A stretch of 64,000 nt of DNA from Zeus faber (taxonomy: Eukaryota; Chordata; Actinopteri; Zeiformes; Zeidae). Positions 49,245-62,140 of this stretch are shown piece after piece. The notes under the pieces are model-generated. The model worked only from the letters and a program-made list of their open reading frames with translations, was not told the DNA's origin and made no database searches. Position 1 is the first letter of the stretch. Each line of letters begins with the position of its first letter. The position numbers and the translations under genes are program-made. Location of the stretch: NCBI GenBank assembly GCA_960531495.1, contig OY482864.1:4519168-4583167 (forward strand), given 5' to 3'.

Positions 49245-49926
49245 CCTCCTCTTAAATGCGACCCAAGAAGATGGTTGTGGATTTCAGGAAGACCACGGCT
49301 AAGCCGAACATTATTTCCATCCTGGGAGAAGAGGTGGAGGTAGTGGAGGGTTACGGGTACATGGACGTTCATCTGGACAACAGACCGCACTGGAAAAGTA
49401 ACATTGAGGCTGTCTACAGGAAGGGACAGAGCAGACTCTACTTCTTAAGGAAGCTCAGGTCCTTCAATGTGTCCAGCAAGATGTTGCATATCTTCTACCA
49501 GTCTGTTGTGACGAGTGCAATTTTCTTTGCAGTCATCTGTTGGGCCAGCAGCATTAGAGCCAGAGACCCTTGGAAGAAACTGAACAAACTGATAAAGAAG
49601 GCTGGCTCTGTGCTGGGGACTGCTTTGGAGGCCCTAGAGTGGGTTCTGGAGAGAAGGATGTTGCACAAGCTGCTCAGCATAATGGACAACACTGCACACC
49701 CCCTACACAACCTACTGTTCAGACAACAGAGTGTCTTCAGCCAGAGGCTCCTTCAGCTGTGCTGCAATAAGGACCGTTACAGGAAGTCATTCCTACCCAC
49801 TGCAATAGACACCTACAATGACTCCCTTCTGTACCAGGAGGCAACTCCTCCTCTGAATGGCAGTGCACAAGGCAAATTCTTACTTCACATTAAACTTCCA
49901 CTTTTTAGCTTTACCTTTCACTAAGT
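49245..49926 (+). pseudogene. L2-like LINE RT C-terminal part, long open frame
   Basis: From 49256 a 222-codon frame reads PKKMVVDFRKTTAKPNIISI, GEEVEVVEGYGYMDVHLDN, HWKSNIEAVYRKGQSRLYFL, RKLRSFNVSSKMLHIFYQSV, FFAVICWASSIRARD and FRQQSVFSQRLLQL. This is the RT connection and C-terminal tail of fish CR1/L2-type LINEs. A small indel just upstream puts it out of frame with the left part. The frame is otherwise undamaged, suggesting a fairly young 5'-truncated copy. Confidence 0.88.
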
Positions 49927-50454
49927 TAAATTATATATATATATATAGTAATTCATTCAACGTGTGTTTTTGTAAATTATGTGTGTTTTGTCATGTAATG
50001 TCATTGTTCCTGAATCTGCTCTCTTTCATTATATGCGGGGATATTTGGATTGGATCAAGGTACTCTCCCCAACTGTGTCGGTCCAGATGTCACTGAAAAT
50101 TGCATATTCTTTCTTTAACTGCTCTCCTTTTGCTGGCATAATGGCAAAACTTGCACTGGTCTAAAGCATCAACACAATCCAAAAGCTGCACATGGCTTGA
50201 AGCTGATTGGATCTTTCTGAGATTTCCTTTTATTGTTGGACCGTGATGGATAGTAAGCTTCTGAGTGCCTGAGTGTGAAATCACTCATTGTGACATCAAA
50301 GCCCCATGGTTTGCCAAAAGGGACAACTATCCAATAAAATTGGCAGCACAGGTGATTTCACCAGGAAGTAAATGACAGGGAATGACATATATTACTGTCA
50401 GTGACAACACACTAGCTTTTAAAATCTAGTCTAATGACCAAAGTCTAATTGGTG
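49927..50454. other. No gene recognised
   Basis: A short TA run at about 49931-49946 follows the LINE. The rest is ordinary AT-rich sequence up to the GC-rich fragment at 50455. Confidence 0.45.
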
Positions 50455-50960
50455 CTCGCCATCGTCGGTGTGGGTTGCAGTGTGGGAGGTGGCTGTCGTT
50501 GGCTTCCCAGTGACGGGTGCCCCAGGTGCCGGCGGTGGCAGAGGGGTCACATATCTGGCTGTCTGCGGGCGTTGGGGTGGGGGTCTGACATCAGGGTGTC
50601 CTGCACCATAAGTACATGGCTACATGGGTAGGCGCTCTGGGGCTTGTGGCCAGGTGGGGCATCGAGTGGGTTGCTGTATGGCAGGCCTTACCTTTATGCG
50701 GGCCATTGGTGGGCATTTGGGCTCTGCTGGCACGGTGGTTCTGCCAGGGCGTTGGCCTGTCGCCATGGGACCTGGCCCCGGGCCTGTGGTCCATACCTGG
50801 TGCCCGGGTTCTGCGTTTGCAGATGCGTCTCATGCCTGCATGTGTGGGTAGGTTATGTGTGTGCGCTTCAGGGGTGCAGGGTCTTCTTGCGCTCTCACGG
50901 ACTGGTTTATGCTCCTCAGGAACTCACTCACTCACTCCTGGCTTCTTTGTCATTGTCACA
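50455..50960 (+). repeat. GC-rich core fragment of the composite repeat (copy D)
   Basis: GTACATGGCTACATGGGTAG with GGCGCTCTGGGGCTTG, GCGGGCCATTGGTGGGC and CTTCAGGGGTGCAGGGTC-type words match 4500-4830 in order. No arms, CA array or target duplication are present. Overlapping open frames on both strands are compositional. Confidence 0.55.
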
Positions 50961-50989
50961 TAGCCTGCATTAGGGATACACAAATAAAG

Positions 50990-52760
50990 AGGGTTCAACC
51001 AAGAGTTGTTTCTTTTGTCAATGGAAATTTTAGAAATTTTAATGAGCAGGCCTTCTTACATGAGCTTTTTCATCGTGACATTTTAAATACATTAGAAATC
51101 CTGGAAATGGATCTAGCACTGGATCATTTTGTAAATACCTTTAACTCAGTGGTCACCTATTTGAAAAATAGGAGCACAGGATCTGGGATGTCTCTGTACA
51201 TACTGTAAGTCTTGTCCCTCAGTTTGCATCTTTGCACTCCTGAGGGACAGTAACTCTTGTTACTGGAGCACTTCTTGCCATTGACTCTGAGAAAGCAACT
51301 GGAGAAGACAGTCTTGACCCTTTCTTTCTCCAGCTCTCCAGCTGATTTCCGAATATATAGCACATATTTTTAACTTTAATTTTTATCCATTTCATCAGGT
51401 ATAATTCCCAAAGTGTGGAAAGTTGCTCACGTTACTCCATTGCATAAATAGGATATAGTGGTCTGTATAGCTATCGTCCCATCTCTAAATTTTCCTGTCC
51501 GTCTAAAATACTTTAATCTATAGTAAACAATCAACTCAAGGCTTTTTTAGTTCGGTTTTTTGTGTGTTGAGCCCTCACCAATCTGGTTTCGGGTCTAACC
51601 ACAGCACCATCTCTGCAACATCCTTAATTTTATGAATTAAATATATACATTTTATAACTTTATAAAAATACACATTGTGCTGCTCTGTTCATCGACCTAT
51701 CAAAAGCCGTTGAAACAGTTCATCATTCCTTGTTCTTACACAGACTGCTTAGTATTGGCTGTGACTCTAATGCTTATAGATGGTTCCAAAATGATCTCTC
51801 TGATAGACAGTAGTGTTTGAAACGGGTCGTGTTCAATCTGCATTTTTATCAATAAAAAAGGTTTGATTTTATTTTGATTTCCAATCCTTTTTACAAGTTA
51901 TATCAATGATATTGTCCGGTCTTTGAATACCAGTAGTGTCCATCTGTGCGCAGGTGACACAACATTACATTGTTGGGCTGACTCTATACAATAGGCTATT
52001 GACAGTTTGCGACTTTCTTTAAATGTTTTTCAAGAGACACTTATCGATCTCAAACTTATATTAAATGTTAAAAAATACTAAATATATGCGATTCACAAGA
52101 GCTAAGGAAATGGATTAAAACAAACTTCATATTGGCACTTTACTCAGTACAGCTGTTGAAAGAGTCCCCCACTATAAATATTTAGGCATCTGGATTGATC
52201 ATAAACTCACTTTTAAAGTTAATATTGATAAATTGGTTGAAAAGCTGCAGCCAAAACTTTGCTTTCTTTATCGAAATAGAACCTGCTTCTCCCATGTTTA
52301 GTAGAAAAATAATTGTTGAAACTGTATTACTTTCTGTCTCTAATATGGTGATGTTATATATAGACATGCCGCTGTTACAACCCTTTAGCCCTTAAACGCT
52401 ATATACTGTATAACTCTGCTCTTACATTTATAACTGGTGATGCCTACCGTACCCATCATTGTACTCTCTATGAAAAAGTTGGCTGGCCCCCTCTCTTTGC
52501 GAGACCAACACTGATATGTTAATTTATAAAGCACTCCTAAAAAAAAAAAAACTACCAATTGACATTACATCACTATTACACCTTAATGCAGGAGCTCATC
52601 AAACCCGCTCTCAGGACTGGATTACCCTAGATGTTCCGCGGGTCAACTCCAAACACGGAAAGACTGCTTTTAAATTGTGTGCTCCAGACTCGTGGAATAA
52701 CCTACAATGCACTTTAAATATTGATTCCTTGATACTGTTAAAATCCACATTTTAAAAATG
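50990..52760 (+). mobile_element. Rex1/L2-like LINE, heavily decayed
   Basis: Recognisable in order on the + strand are NEQAFLHELFHRDILNTLEI (51040), VAHVTPLHK-like, SGFRSNHSTIS-like, CAALFIDLSKA-like at 51680, and GDTTLHCWADSIQ at 51955 (degraded YADDT box). These are followed by ERVPHYKYLGIWIDHKLTF (52160) and, at 52516-52755, LLHLNAGAHQTRSQDWITLD with NNLQCTLNIDSLILLKSTF. Many stops and shifts separate the pieces. The 5' part and any endonuclease are missing. Confidence 0.8.
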
Positions 52761-54309
52761 TGGTTACTAGGGATGCCATGTTGAGGAATTTCCCCCACCG
52801 GTTAATAAACTCATGACAACACTGGTGTTACTGGTAACACTGGACATTTTCAACGGGTGGAGGGGTGCGGGTCACACGGAGTGTCCCCGCTATGCACCAG
52901 TACTAATTATGGATGGAGGGAGACAGGTCTATGCCTGATCTAAGGTCTCCTATAGCCTTCTCTCCTCTCCTCCCATGATAAGCAGACTGTGCTGTGACTC
53001 TGCTGCGCACACAAGCATACACTTTCATTTTCAGTTTTGTAGCGTCCGACTAAGTATTAATAACACGCTTAGTATTTTACAAATTATTTTTTTTTTTCAT
53101 TTGATGAACGTCGGTGCTGATACGCAAAAATTAATGAAATGAGTTTCGTTTCTATAAAAAAAAAAAAAAAAGAAAAACAACGGTGGGGGGCATGGGCAAG
53201 TAATGTAATCGGTGTATGCCCGAACACATGTAACACTGATAACTGTGGCAACACTAATGGTGACAAATCTCATGGTTTTAGATGTAATTGTTTTAACTAG
53301 GAATTGTTTGAACCAATGTTGATGTTTGTGTTCTTATTGTCGTCTTGACTTATTTTAGTTTTTTATTGTTGTTATTTGTGGTTTTTTTCTGCATAATGGG
53401 ATATCGGCATCATTGAAAATGAGGTTTCACCCCTCAATGTATCCTGAGAACTAAATAAAGATTAAATGTATCCCCTGATAGGGTAATCTAATTAAAACGT
53501 GATGACCATCACCAGTTTAACTTGTTTTTAAAAGCATTATACCTGTAATTCGAGTTAAGTCTGCCTTTCTATTAAATTAAAGAAAAGTCTGCCTTTTTAT
53601 GTCAATATTCCTACAGTTCAATTGAAATTCTTGAAACTTGATGAGCATCACCAGTTTAAACTTGTTTAAAAAGCATAGGGCTATGCCTGTAATTCAAGAT
53701 AAGTCTGCCTTATTATTTTATTGGTTTTTAGCCCTAGTTGCATGTTTTATGCACTTTTAACACGCTTTAAGGCATTGTGTATTATTGCATGGTTTTTTCG
53801 TGAAATAAATTTGAGTGGTTCAAAAATTTGAGTGGTTCAAAAATTTCTGAAATTTGGGTTGTGACTTAATGACGAAGGAAAAATGTGGGTCCTGAGACGA
53901 CAGCAGTTGAGAACCACTGCACTAGAATATTTCTACCTCTCTGTGATTCTTTGTTTCAATCCCTTTAATTCCCAACTTTGTGATATTACTTCACCATTGG
54001 TGACCTTACCTAAAATATAATTTAAATGTGCCTTAAGACATGGCATTGACACTTGAGAATGACACAGAAGAAGATTGCAATATCAATGAAGACTAAAAAG
54101 TAATAAAATTACCCTCAAGTAAAACCTTGAGGGTAATCTCAACTCGGCCCTGCTGTTATTTCATCAAGCCAGCGCAGTCCTTATTTTCTACCACTCTTTT
54201 CAGCCCTTTGGAGGTCCATTTTTCTCCTTTGATTAAGGCAGAACAGAGATAACGTCCCCATATCAGACATGGGAATTTTTGTGTGTGTGTGTGTATATGC
54301 ATGTGTGCA

Positions 54310-54313
<4 letters not shown>
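52761..54313. other. No gene; possible DNA-transposon ends
   Basis: 52765-53280 has GGTGTTACTGGTAACACTGG on the left and AACACTGATAACTGTGGCAACAC on the right, weak inverted ends. 53908-53925 (GTTGAGAACCACTG) is a hAT-like right end without a found partner. 53490-53720 contains a diverged ~130-bp duplication (TGATGA(C)CATCACCAGTTTAA; AAGTCTGCCTT). Confidence 0.4.

Positions 54314-54384
<71 letters not shown>
54314..54384 (+). repeat. GT microsatellite
   Basis: About 35 uninterrupted GT units, preceded by an interrupted stretch (GTGTATATGCATGTGTGCAT). Confidence 0.95.
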
Positions 54385-54386
<2 letters not shown>

Positions 54387-55362
54387 GTGTTTTCATCAAC
54401 AGAGGTCGAATGTTGTGTTCACGTCTTATGGGAATTAACAATTTGAGCGACTTGCTCGCTCATACGAAACCACTTGGAAGTATTTAACAGCGTTGACCTC
54501 AGCTAAGCCTGTTTTATGCTGAGATGGAGGCCTGATGGACATGTTTGCTTGTGCTATATCTAACCTTTTTTATTGAGACAGTATTTTTGTCACTGTTTCT
54601 GCTTGGTTGTGTTTGAGACCTAATAACTTCCATGATTAACATCACACAGCCATAAATAATTGCTTAGATTGAGTAATTACGCCCCATGGTGAGTCAATGC
54701 GGAGTGGTTGGTGAGGTTTGAACCTCATTTTTTTCCTTCCGTTTATTTTAAATGTGTGATTTAGAGAGCAACTGAAATGGCTGATCGATGTCAGCATCCT
54801 CCTTTTTCCCTGATTTCAACCAGTAGGTGGTGTGCTGAGCTACCTAACTATCTGTAATGCTGATTTAATCAAATTTGTAAAGAAACAATATTATGACGAG
54901 GTTTGATGTGTTTCAGTAGCGAACAGCCATAAATTTCAATTTACAGCTCAAAAAAAAATGTTTTAGTGTGCAGTACCTCTTTAAAGACGAGTCTTGTCAC
55001 AGAGCAGAGCCCAAAAGGTGGATGCAGGGGAGGTGGAGGGAGTGCAGCAACACAGCAAAGCAGGTAGGGGAGCAGGGACTGACTGCGGGACGGCCCATAA
55101 GGGCACGGAAAGGTGGGACTTCCATTCCATTCCATTTCTTTAGCAGAATATGACTTAATTTAACTTTAGATAAATCACTTGTCTGAGTTAGGAATAATTT
55201 ATGTATAATAATATGCATGTTTTAGTCAACTGAACACTTCAGTCTCTTGAATGATGTCCTTGGATAAATTATTATAAGGCTTTTGATACAGCTGTGGATG
55301 CAGAAGATGATTAGGGGAAGAGGAAGACAGGGACGGTGAAAACTGTTTTCTGCCTTGATATC
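54385..55362. other. No gene recognised
   Basis: No domain or structured repeat was seen. 55015-55125 is purine-rich on the + strand. Confidence 0.45.
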
Positions 55363-55676
55363 TGTGGCAGTTTTGCCTACCATCTGCCACCCAAGTGGCG
55401 TTTTCAGGGACCTCTAGCACAGAGACACTGATGACAGGATTTCTAGACACACCAGTTTATTGTAAAGAGTGGGCTGCTTGGAATAAGCCCAGGAGCAGAT
55501 GGATATGTGTCATGACAAGGGCTCCTATCCTGAGTGTGTGTAGGGATGGGGGTTTTACCTGTTGCTCATTAGACCAACCAACAAGCAACAGGTATGCAGC
55601 CACTCTGATCCTGGGCCCCAGTTACCTAGACCCAGGTCAGGTGTGGCTGCTCAAACCACACCATCCCCACACCACA
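55363..55676 (-). mobile_element. Solo LTR of the compact LTR family
   Basis: On the + strand it starts TGTGGCAGTTTTGCC and ends ATCCCCACACCACA. On the minus strand it matches the LTRs at 48003 and 48939 throughout (GAGCAGCCACACCTGACCTG, CCTGTTGCTTGTTGG, CCTGTCATGACA in complement). ATATC flanks it exactly (55358-55362 and 55677-55681). A single LTR with intact duplication is the normal product of LTR-LTR recombination. Confidence 0.93.
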
Positions 55677-55681
55677 ATATC

Positions 55682-56389
<708 letters not shown>

Positions 56390-57064
56390 TTTGAACAGAT
56401 GTGGCCTCTGGTTCCGATTTGAAGGAGATGATCTGCCCATATTTTCGCTGAATCCAGTTTCTTATGTCTGAACTTTGTTCAGGAAACTGTTCCATAAATC
56501 ATAATGCCATCTGTAGATATCCATATCATCATGAGTTGTCCAATATACAGTATATTTGTAGCTAGATATCTAGCTACAAATATATGCCAATTAACCTCAA
56601 TACACTCTACAACACACTCTATTCACTGTGAGCTCCCTAACTCACATTGCTCTATAAGATACACAAATTTGGACACAAATTTCAGACAATATTTTTCTCA
56701 TGAAACATTGCAGTATGCAGTGTTATATAATGCATATACACCAACCAATAACATCAGTTTCTTATTAAAAGTGTTGACACTGAAATTTCATTAAAATTGT
56801 TGCTGCTTCATAATGTGTGTGGAACTGGGCAGATCGAACCACAGGAAACTGGTAATATAGTGGTCCAAAATACGGTTCACACCATGCTACCCTCTTTGAA
56901 ACTTCAGATGATATAATTAAATAACTGATGACATGAATACCCCACCAGCAGCCAAACCAATACCCCATAGACCTTTCATCTTCTGCTGTTTCTTAATGTG
57001 TCATCTCTCCACTGATATTTAATTTATAATGCCCAGTTCAGCTGACTGTGTTCATCATGGTGTG

Positions 57065-57180
57065 TGTTGGAGTCCTACCCACCAATAGGGGTTTAGGGAG
57101 GGAGACAGAGTCTTTCTGGCTCTGGGGCACCGACATGGCGTGAGTTTTTATTACAGAAGGCAACAGAGGCTCGCTGGCCA
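57065..57180 (-). repeat. Gypsy LTR-like segment, interrupted by a LINE
   Basis: GGGTTTAGGGAGGGAGACAG, CCGACATGGCGTGAGTTTTT and GAGGCTCGCTGGCC match 13545-13670. The RTE LINE starts right after it (57181), and sequence at 60116-60305 appears to be its continuation, because the similar block at 61280-61510 runs from a TTTATAA-type stretch into CTTAGCTCCAGG. Confidence 0.45.
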
Positions 57181-60115
57181 AGACTTACTTTTCTTTCGGC
57201 TACTCCCGTAAGGGGTTGCCACAGTGGATCATCTGCTTCCAATACCTTCTGTTCTTCCTCCCTTACACCAACCGCCTGCATGTTCTCCCTCACCACATCC
57301 ATAAACCTTTCCTTTGGCCTTCCTCTTTTCCTCTTGCCTGGCAACTCCATCCCCAGCATCCTTTTCCCAATTAAACACTCATCTCTCCTACACACGTCCA
57401 AACCATCTCAATCTCGCGCCTCTCACTTTCCACCAAACTGTCCAACCTGAGCTGTCCCTCTAATGTACTCATTGTTTATCCTGTCCATCCTTGTCACTCC
57501 CAATGAAAATCTCAGTTGGCTGAATCTCCAGTTCAGCCACCTGCCTTTTTGTCAGTGCCACAGCCTCTAAACTGTACAACATAGCTGGTCTCACTACCGT
57601 CCTGTAGACCTTCCCCTTCACTCTTGCTGGAACCTTTCTGTCACAGATCACTCCGGACACTCTTCTCAACCCACTCCACCCTGCCTGTACTCTGTTCTTC
57701 ACCTCTCTCCCACACTCTCCGCTGCTTTGGATGGTTGACCCCAAGTACTTGAACCCACCTTCTCCACCTCCATTCCTCTTCTCTCTAATGCATGCCTCCA
57801 CTTCTCCAGGCTCTCCTCAACCTGCTCCCTACTCTCGCTACAGATCACAAAGTCATCCGTGAATTTCAGAGTCCGAGACTCCTGCCTGATTTCATCTGTT
57901 AACCTGACCATTACCATTGGAAACAAGAAAGGGCTCAGAGCTGATCCTTGATGCAATCCCACCTCCACTTTGAATGCCTTCGTCACGCCTACTGCACACT
58001 TTACTACTGTCTGACTGCCCTCATACATATCCTGTACCACTCTTACGTACTTCTCTGCCACCGCGACTCCTTCCTGCAATACCACACTTCTCTTGGCACC
58101 CTATGCTTTCTCTAAATCCACAAAGACGCAGTGCAACTCCCTCTGGCCTTCCCTGTACTTTTCCATCAGCATTCTTAAAGCAAACATTGCATCTGTAGTA
58201 CTCTTTCCTGGCATGAAACCATACTGCTGCTCACTGATTCCCACCTCTCCTCTTAACTTAGCCTCCACTACCCTTTCCCACAGCTTCATGCTGTGGCTGA
58301 TCAACTTTATTCCCCTGTAGTTACTACAGCTCTGTACGTCTCCCTTATTCTTGAAGATGGATACCAGTACACTTCTCCACTCCTCCAGCATCCTCTCCCT
58401 TTCCAGGATGGTGTTAAACAGTCTCGTTAGGAACGCCACTACCATCTCACCTAAACATTTCCATGCTTCCCCAGGTATGTCATCTGGGCCAACTGCCTTC
58501 CCACTCTTCATCTTCTTTAATGCTGTGCAACAATAATCCTTGCTAATTTGCTGTACTTCTTGATCCACTATCCCCACATCATCCACTCTTCTCTCCCTCT
58601 CATTTTCTTCATTCATCAACTCCTCAAAGTACTCCTTCCACCTTCTCAACACACTCTCCTCACTAGTCAGCACATTCCTATCGTTATCCTTCATCACCCT
58701 TCGTATGCTATTTCCTTTGCAACTTCTCTTTTCTCGTTGCACCACATCAGCTTGTACTCCTACCTACTCCTACCTCCTACCTATCTACCCTCATCTCTGA
58801 CTATCCCATTTCTTCTTCACCAACATCTTCTGCTCTATGCTCTCCTGTACTCTCTCATTCCACCACTAAGAGTCCTTGTCTTCCTTCCTCTTCCCGCATG
58901 ATACACCGAGTACCTTCTCGGCTGTCTCCCTCACCACTTCTGCAGTTGTTTCCCAGTCATCTGGTAACCGTTCATTCCCACCTATTGCCTGCCTTACCTC
59001 TTCCCTAAATTGCATGCAACCCTCCTCCTTTTTCATCTTCTACCATTTTATCTTTGACTCTTCTTTCACTCTCTTTCTCTTCTTGGCCTCCAGAGTCATC
59101 CTACAGACCGCCATCTGATGCTGCCTAGCACCGCACTCCCCTACCACCACTTTGCAGTCACTAATCTCTTTCAGATTGCACCTCCTGCATAAGATGTAGT
59201 CCACCTGTTTGCACTTTCTTCCACTCTTGAACGTCACCCTGTGTTCCTCCCTCTCCTTGAAATACATATTCATAACAGCCAATTCCATCGCTTTGGCAAA
59301 ATCCACCACCATCTGTCCTTCCACATTTCTCTCCTTGACACCATACCTACCCATCACCTTCTCGTCACCTATGTCTCTGATCCCTTTACCAACATGCCCA
59401 TTGAGATCTGCTCCAACAACCACTCCCTCCCCCTTGGGCATGCTCTCCACCACTACATCAAACTCACTAAAGAATTCTTCCTCTTCCATCTCATACCCAA
59501 CTTGGGGAACATATGCATTGACCACATTCATTATGACCCAATCGATTTCCAGCTTCATGCTCATCACTCTGATAGTCTTGTCACCTCCAAAACACTTGAC
59601 ATATCCTTCCTTCAAGACTATCCCTACCCCATTTCTCCTGCCATCCACTCCATGGTAAAACAGTTTGTACCTGACTCTGATACTCCTGGCCTTACTCCCC
59701 TTCCACCTGGTCTCTTGTACACATAGTACATCTACCTTCCTTCTCTTCATTATGTCAGCCAGCTCCCTCTCTTTTCCCTTCATAGTGCCGATGTTTAAAG
59801 TTCCTACTCTCAACTCTACTCGCCTACCCTTCTTCCCCTCCTGCTGTCTCCAGACACACCTTCCCCCTCTTCTTCTTCAGCAGACAGTAGCACAATTTCC
59901 ACGGCACCCTGTTGGCTAACAGCACCAGTGGCGGTCGTTGTTAACCCGGGCCTCGACCTATCCGGTATGGAAATTGCAGATTTGTTGTCCGCGTGTTTGA
60001 TTTGGCATGGTTTTCATGGCCCTTCCTGATGCATCCCTCTTTATTCATCAGAGCTTGGCACTGGCACTGATGATACACTGGCTTGTGCACCGCCAGTGGC
60101 TAGATTAATACAATA
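57181..60115 (-). mobile_element. RTE-like non-LTR retrotransposon, minus strand, near full length
   Basis: The minus-strand order is a 5' leader (60115-59814), then endonuclease 59813-59040, a 257-codon open frame (MRVGTLNIGTMKGKE, DVLCVQETRWKGSK, NAYVPQVGYEMEE, GADLNGHVG, VDYILCRRCN). RT follows from 58745 ([64 protein letters not shown]), 58085-57699 ([44 protein letters not shown]) and a tail to 57093 (GMELPGKRKRGRPKERFMDV). The catalytic FADD position reads FTDD. A few shifts break the RT. It is the better copy of the family also at 16420-19275. Confidence 0.85.
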
Positions 60116-61525
60116 GGCTTCCCTAGCTCCAGGCCGGCTGACGTACCCTGTGAGCCGATCTCCCTCTACAAGATAGACAAACATTAATAAAGCTCCCTGC
60201 GATGAATCTGATCAATCAGAGCCAATTGGGCGATAATTTGGCCAGTTCGGGAAAGCTGTGCAGCCGCGTGAAGGAAGCCGTGCTCCCATCTGCAGCCACG
60301 GCTAACCATGACCCTTGATCAGCCACATACCCCGATTGCGACTCAGGCCAGGGAGCCCTCCAGCCGACAGCCCCTCGCAGGTATCGCTGTCAATGATGAT
60401 GTCATCTTGGTAGGCCGCAGGACGAAAAGTTCGTCAACCCAGGGCATCGGGTTGGCTTTGACACCGCGTCCACCTTTGGGAGCCTACGCAGAACTGGAAA
60501 GACTCAGCGGGTTTACGCACCAGCATGATGGGGCCAGACCAGTCATTTGTGGACTCCTCTACTACCCCGATGTCCCGCATGCACTCTAATTCTGCCTTTA
60601 CGATCTTGCGTTTGTGTTCATGCAGGCGATACGGCTGAAAGCACACCCCTGGGATCATCGCCACATAGTAGTGTATGAGGGACATGAGGTCTGGCAGGGA
60701 GAAGATAACATCAGAGAAGTGACGCTGAAGTGTGGCCACATTCGTGTGATCACATCCGTGCTCTGGCATGGAAAGAGATGGTCACTAAACAGGGCCGTGG
60801 TATGGTCAACCGCCTTTGAAACCTCCGGTCCCAACTCATCCCACTCAATGACAGCCTTGGCCAGAGCCACGGACACACCCTTCCGGCATTCTTTTAAGAG
60901 GTTCAGGTGATAAATCTGCATCGCCCCCTGCCTGTCAGACTGTTTGCCCTCATAATCAACCTCTCCAACCCGCCATGTAACCACAAAAGGCCCTTGCCAC
61001 TGGGTGAGCAATTTAGAACTGGACATAGGGCGCAACATTAACACCTTGTCTGCCAGTGCGAATTGTCCAAACCGAGCCTCCCTGTCTTATACGTGGCGCT
61101 GAGGTTCCTGAGCAACCAATTTCCACCCATGATGCATCCACTAAAGCCCTGAGTCGAACACGGCGTTGCTGACAGCCCGAGTCCAGCAAAGCCCAATGTC
61201 TACCCCCTTTTAGCCTTACCCGTACTTGGTAGGCCAGTTCCCGACTCGGGGGGTCAACTAAATTTTGGCTCGCTGGCTAAAATGTAGTTTATAAACAATA
61301 ATAATCAGTTGGGCGCGAATGAATGCTTCCTTAGCTCCAGGCACGCTGACGAGCTGCATGTGCTGATCACTCTCTGCAAAAGCAGACAAACACTTACAAA
61401 GCGCCCTGCCCTGAATCAGAGCAATCAACACCGCATGGGCGCTAATTCGAACGAGTCAGGACCAGCTGTGCGGCCGCGGGAAGGAAGCCACGGCTTAAGC
61501 ACGCCCCTTGGTCCTCCACAGTGTG
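60116..61525 (-). mobile_element. Gmr1-like Ty3/gypsy remnant (protease, integrase end, RT order)
   Basis: Minus-strand reading from 61250 gives, in succession: a protease-like piece (WALLDSGCQQ); an integrase C-terminus (FALADKVLMLRPMSSSKLL, QWQGPFVVTWRVGEVDYEG, MQIYHLNLLKECR); a linker; the RT start (YRLHEHKRKIVKAELECMR, DIGVVEESTNDWSGPIMLV, FQFCVGS); and, after a deletion, a YQDDII box. Integrase upstream of RT is the permuted order described for Gmr1-like elements; ordinary gypsy elements have it downstream. Frames shift between pieces. Direct repeats 60118-60305 and 61324-61510 flank the pol remains and may be LTR parts. Confidence 0.7.
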
Positions 61526-61673
61526 ATGATCAATTTTCTGTCACATTGTTTTATTTTTTCCTCAACGTGTTGTTCCGCATGTATAATACATCTGCCCCGC
61601 TTCACTTAGGGGTTCACCCATATATGAAATGTGAATAATTTCCCATTGGCATTTAAGGAATTTCACAAGATAC

Positions 61674-62140
61674 TGTTCGGGATGAGGTCAAGATGAACCC
61701 AAACGCAGGACACATGGTGTTAGGAGTTTATACAGGTGTTTAATGGGTAGACAGGCAGGAATCAGGAATAGGCAACAGAAGGGAGATCAGGACCGCCAGG
61801 GACTCGTGACGGAAAAGGCAGGGACGCACGCACATGCAGGGACTCAGGAACCAGGAGCAGAGGAGCCAGTGAAGGATCAGGGATCGAGAGTTCGGGCCAC
61901 ACACCCACAGGCAGGAACAAAGACGCTGGACACGTGCAGCGACAGAGTGAATGGAACCAACTTAAATACAAAAGGATTGACGAGGAAGGTGGAGACAGGT
62001 GGTGAGATTACTGACTGGGGACAGGTGTGCAGTGACAGGTATGTGATGTGACACCAGACACAGACAGAGGGAGCCAGAGAGGGACAGAGGGACCTAGAGA
62101 CAGACAGGCAATCAAGGCACGAGAGGATTGTGATATTTTA
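61674..62140 (-). repeat. Probable gypsy-type LTR, minus strand
   Basis: On the minus strand the sequence has a TATTTAAG box (complement of CTTAAATA near 61960), pyrimidine-rich GCTCCTCTGCTCCTGG and CCTGCCTGTCTACC stretches, ATTAAACACC (polyadenylation-like) and a CTGCGTTTGGGTTCATC end, all common in fish gypsy LTRs. I could not fix both borders or a target duplication. The + frame at 61743 is an artefact. Confidence 0.4.

Noticed and set aside
52765-53290. Non-autonomous DNA element with GGTGTTAC/GTAACACTG-type ends
   Set aside because: The inverted similarity is weak and no target duplication was seen.
53895-53925. hAT-like right end (GTTGAGAACCACTG)
   Set aside because: No matching left end or 8-bp duplication was located.
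61743-62051. 102-codon plus-strand frame
   Set aside because: It lies antisense in a probable gypsy LTR; the composition is low-complexity (Arg/Gln/Gly/Thr).
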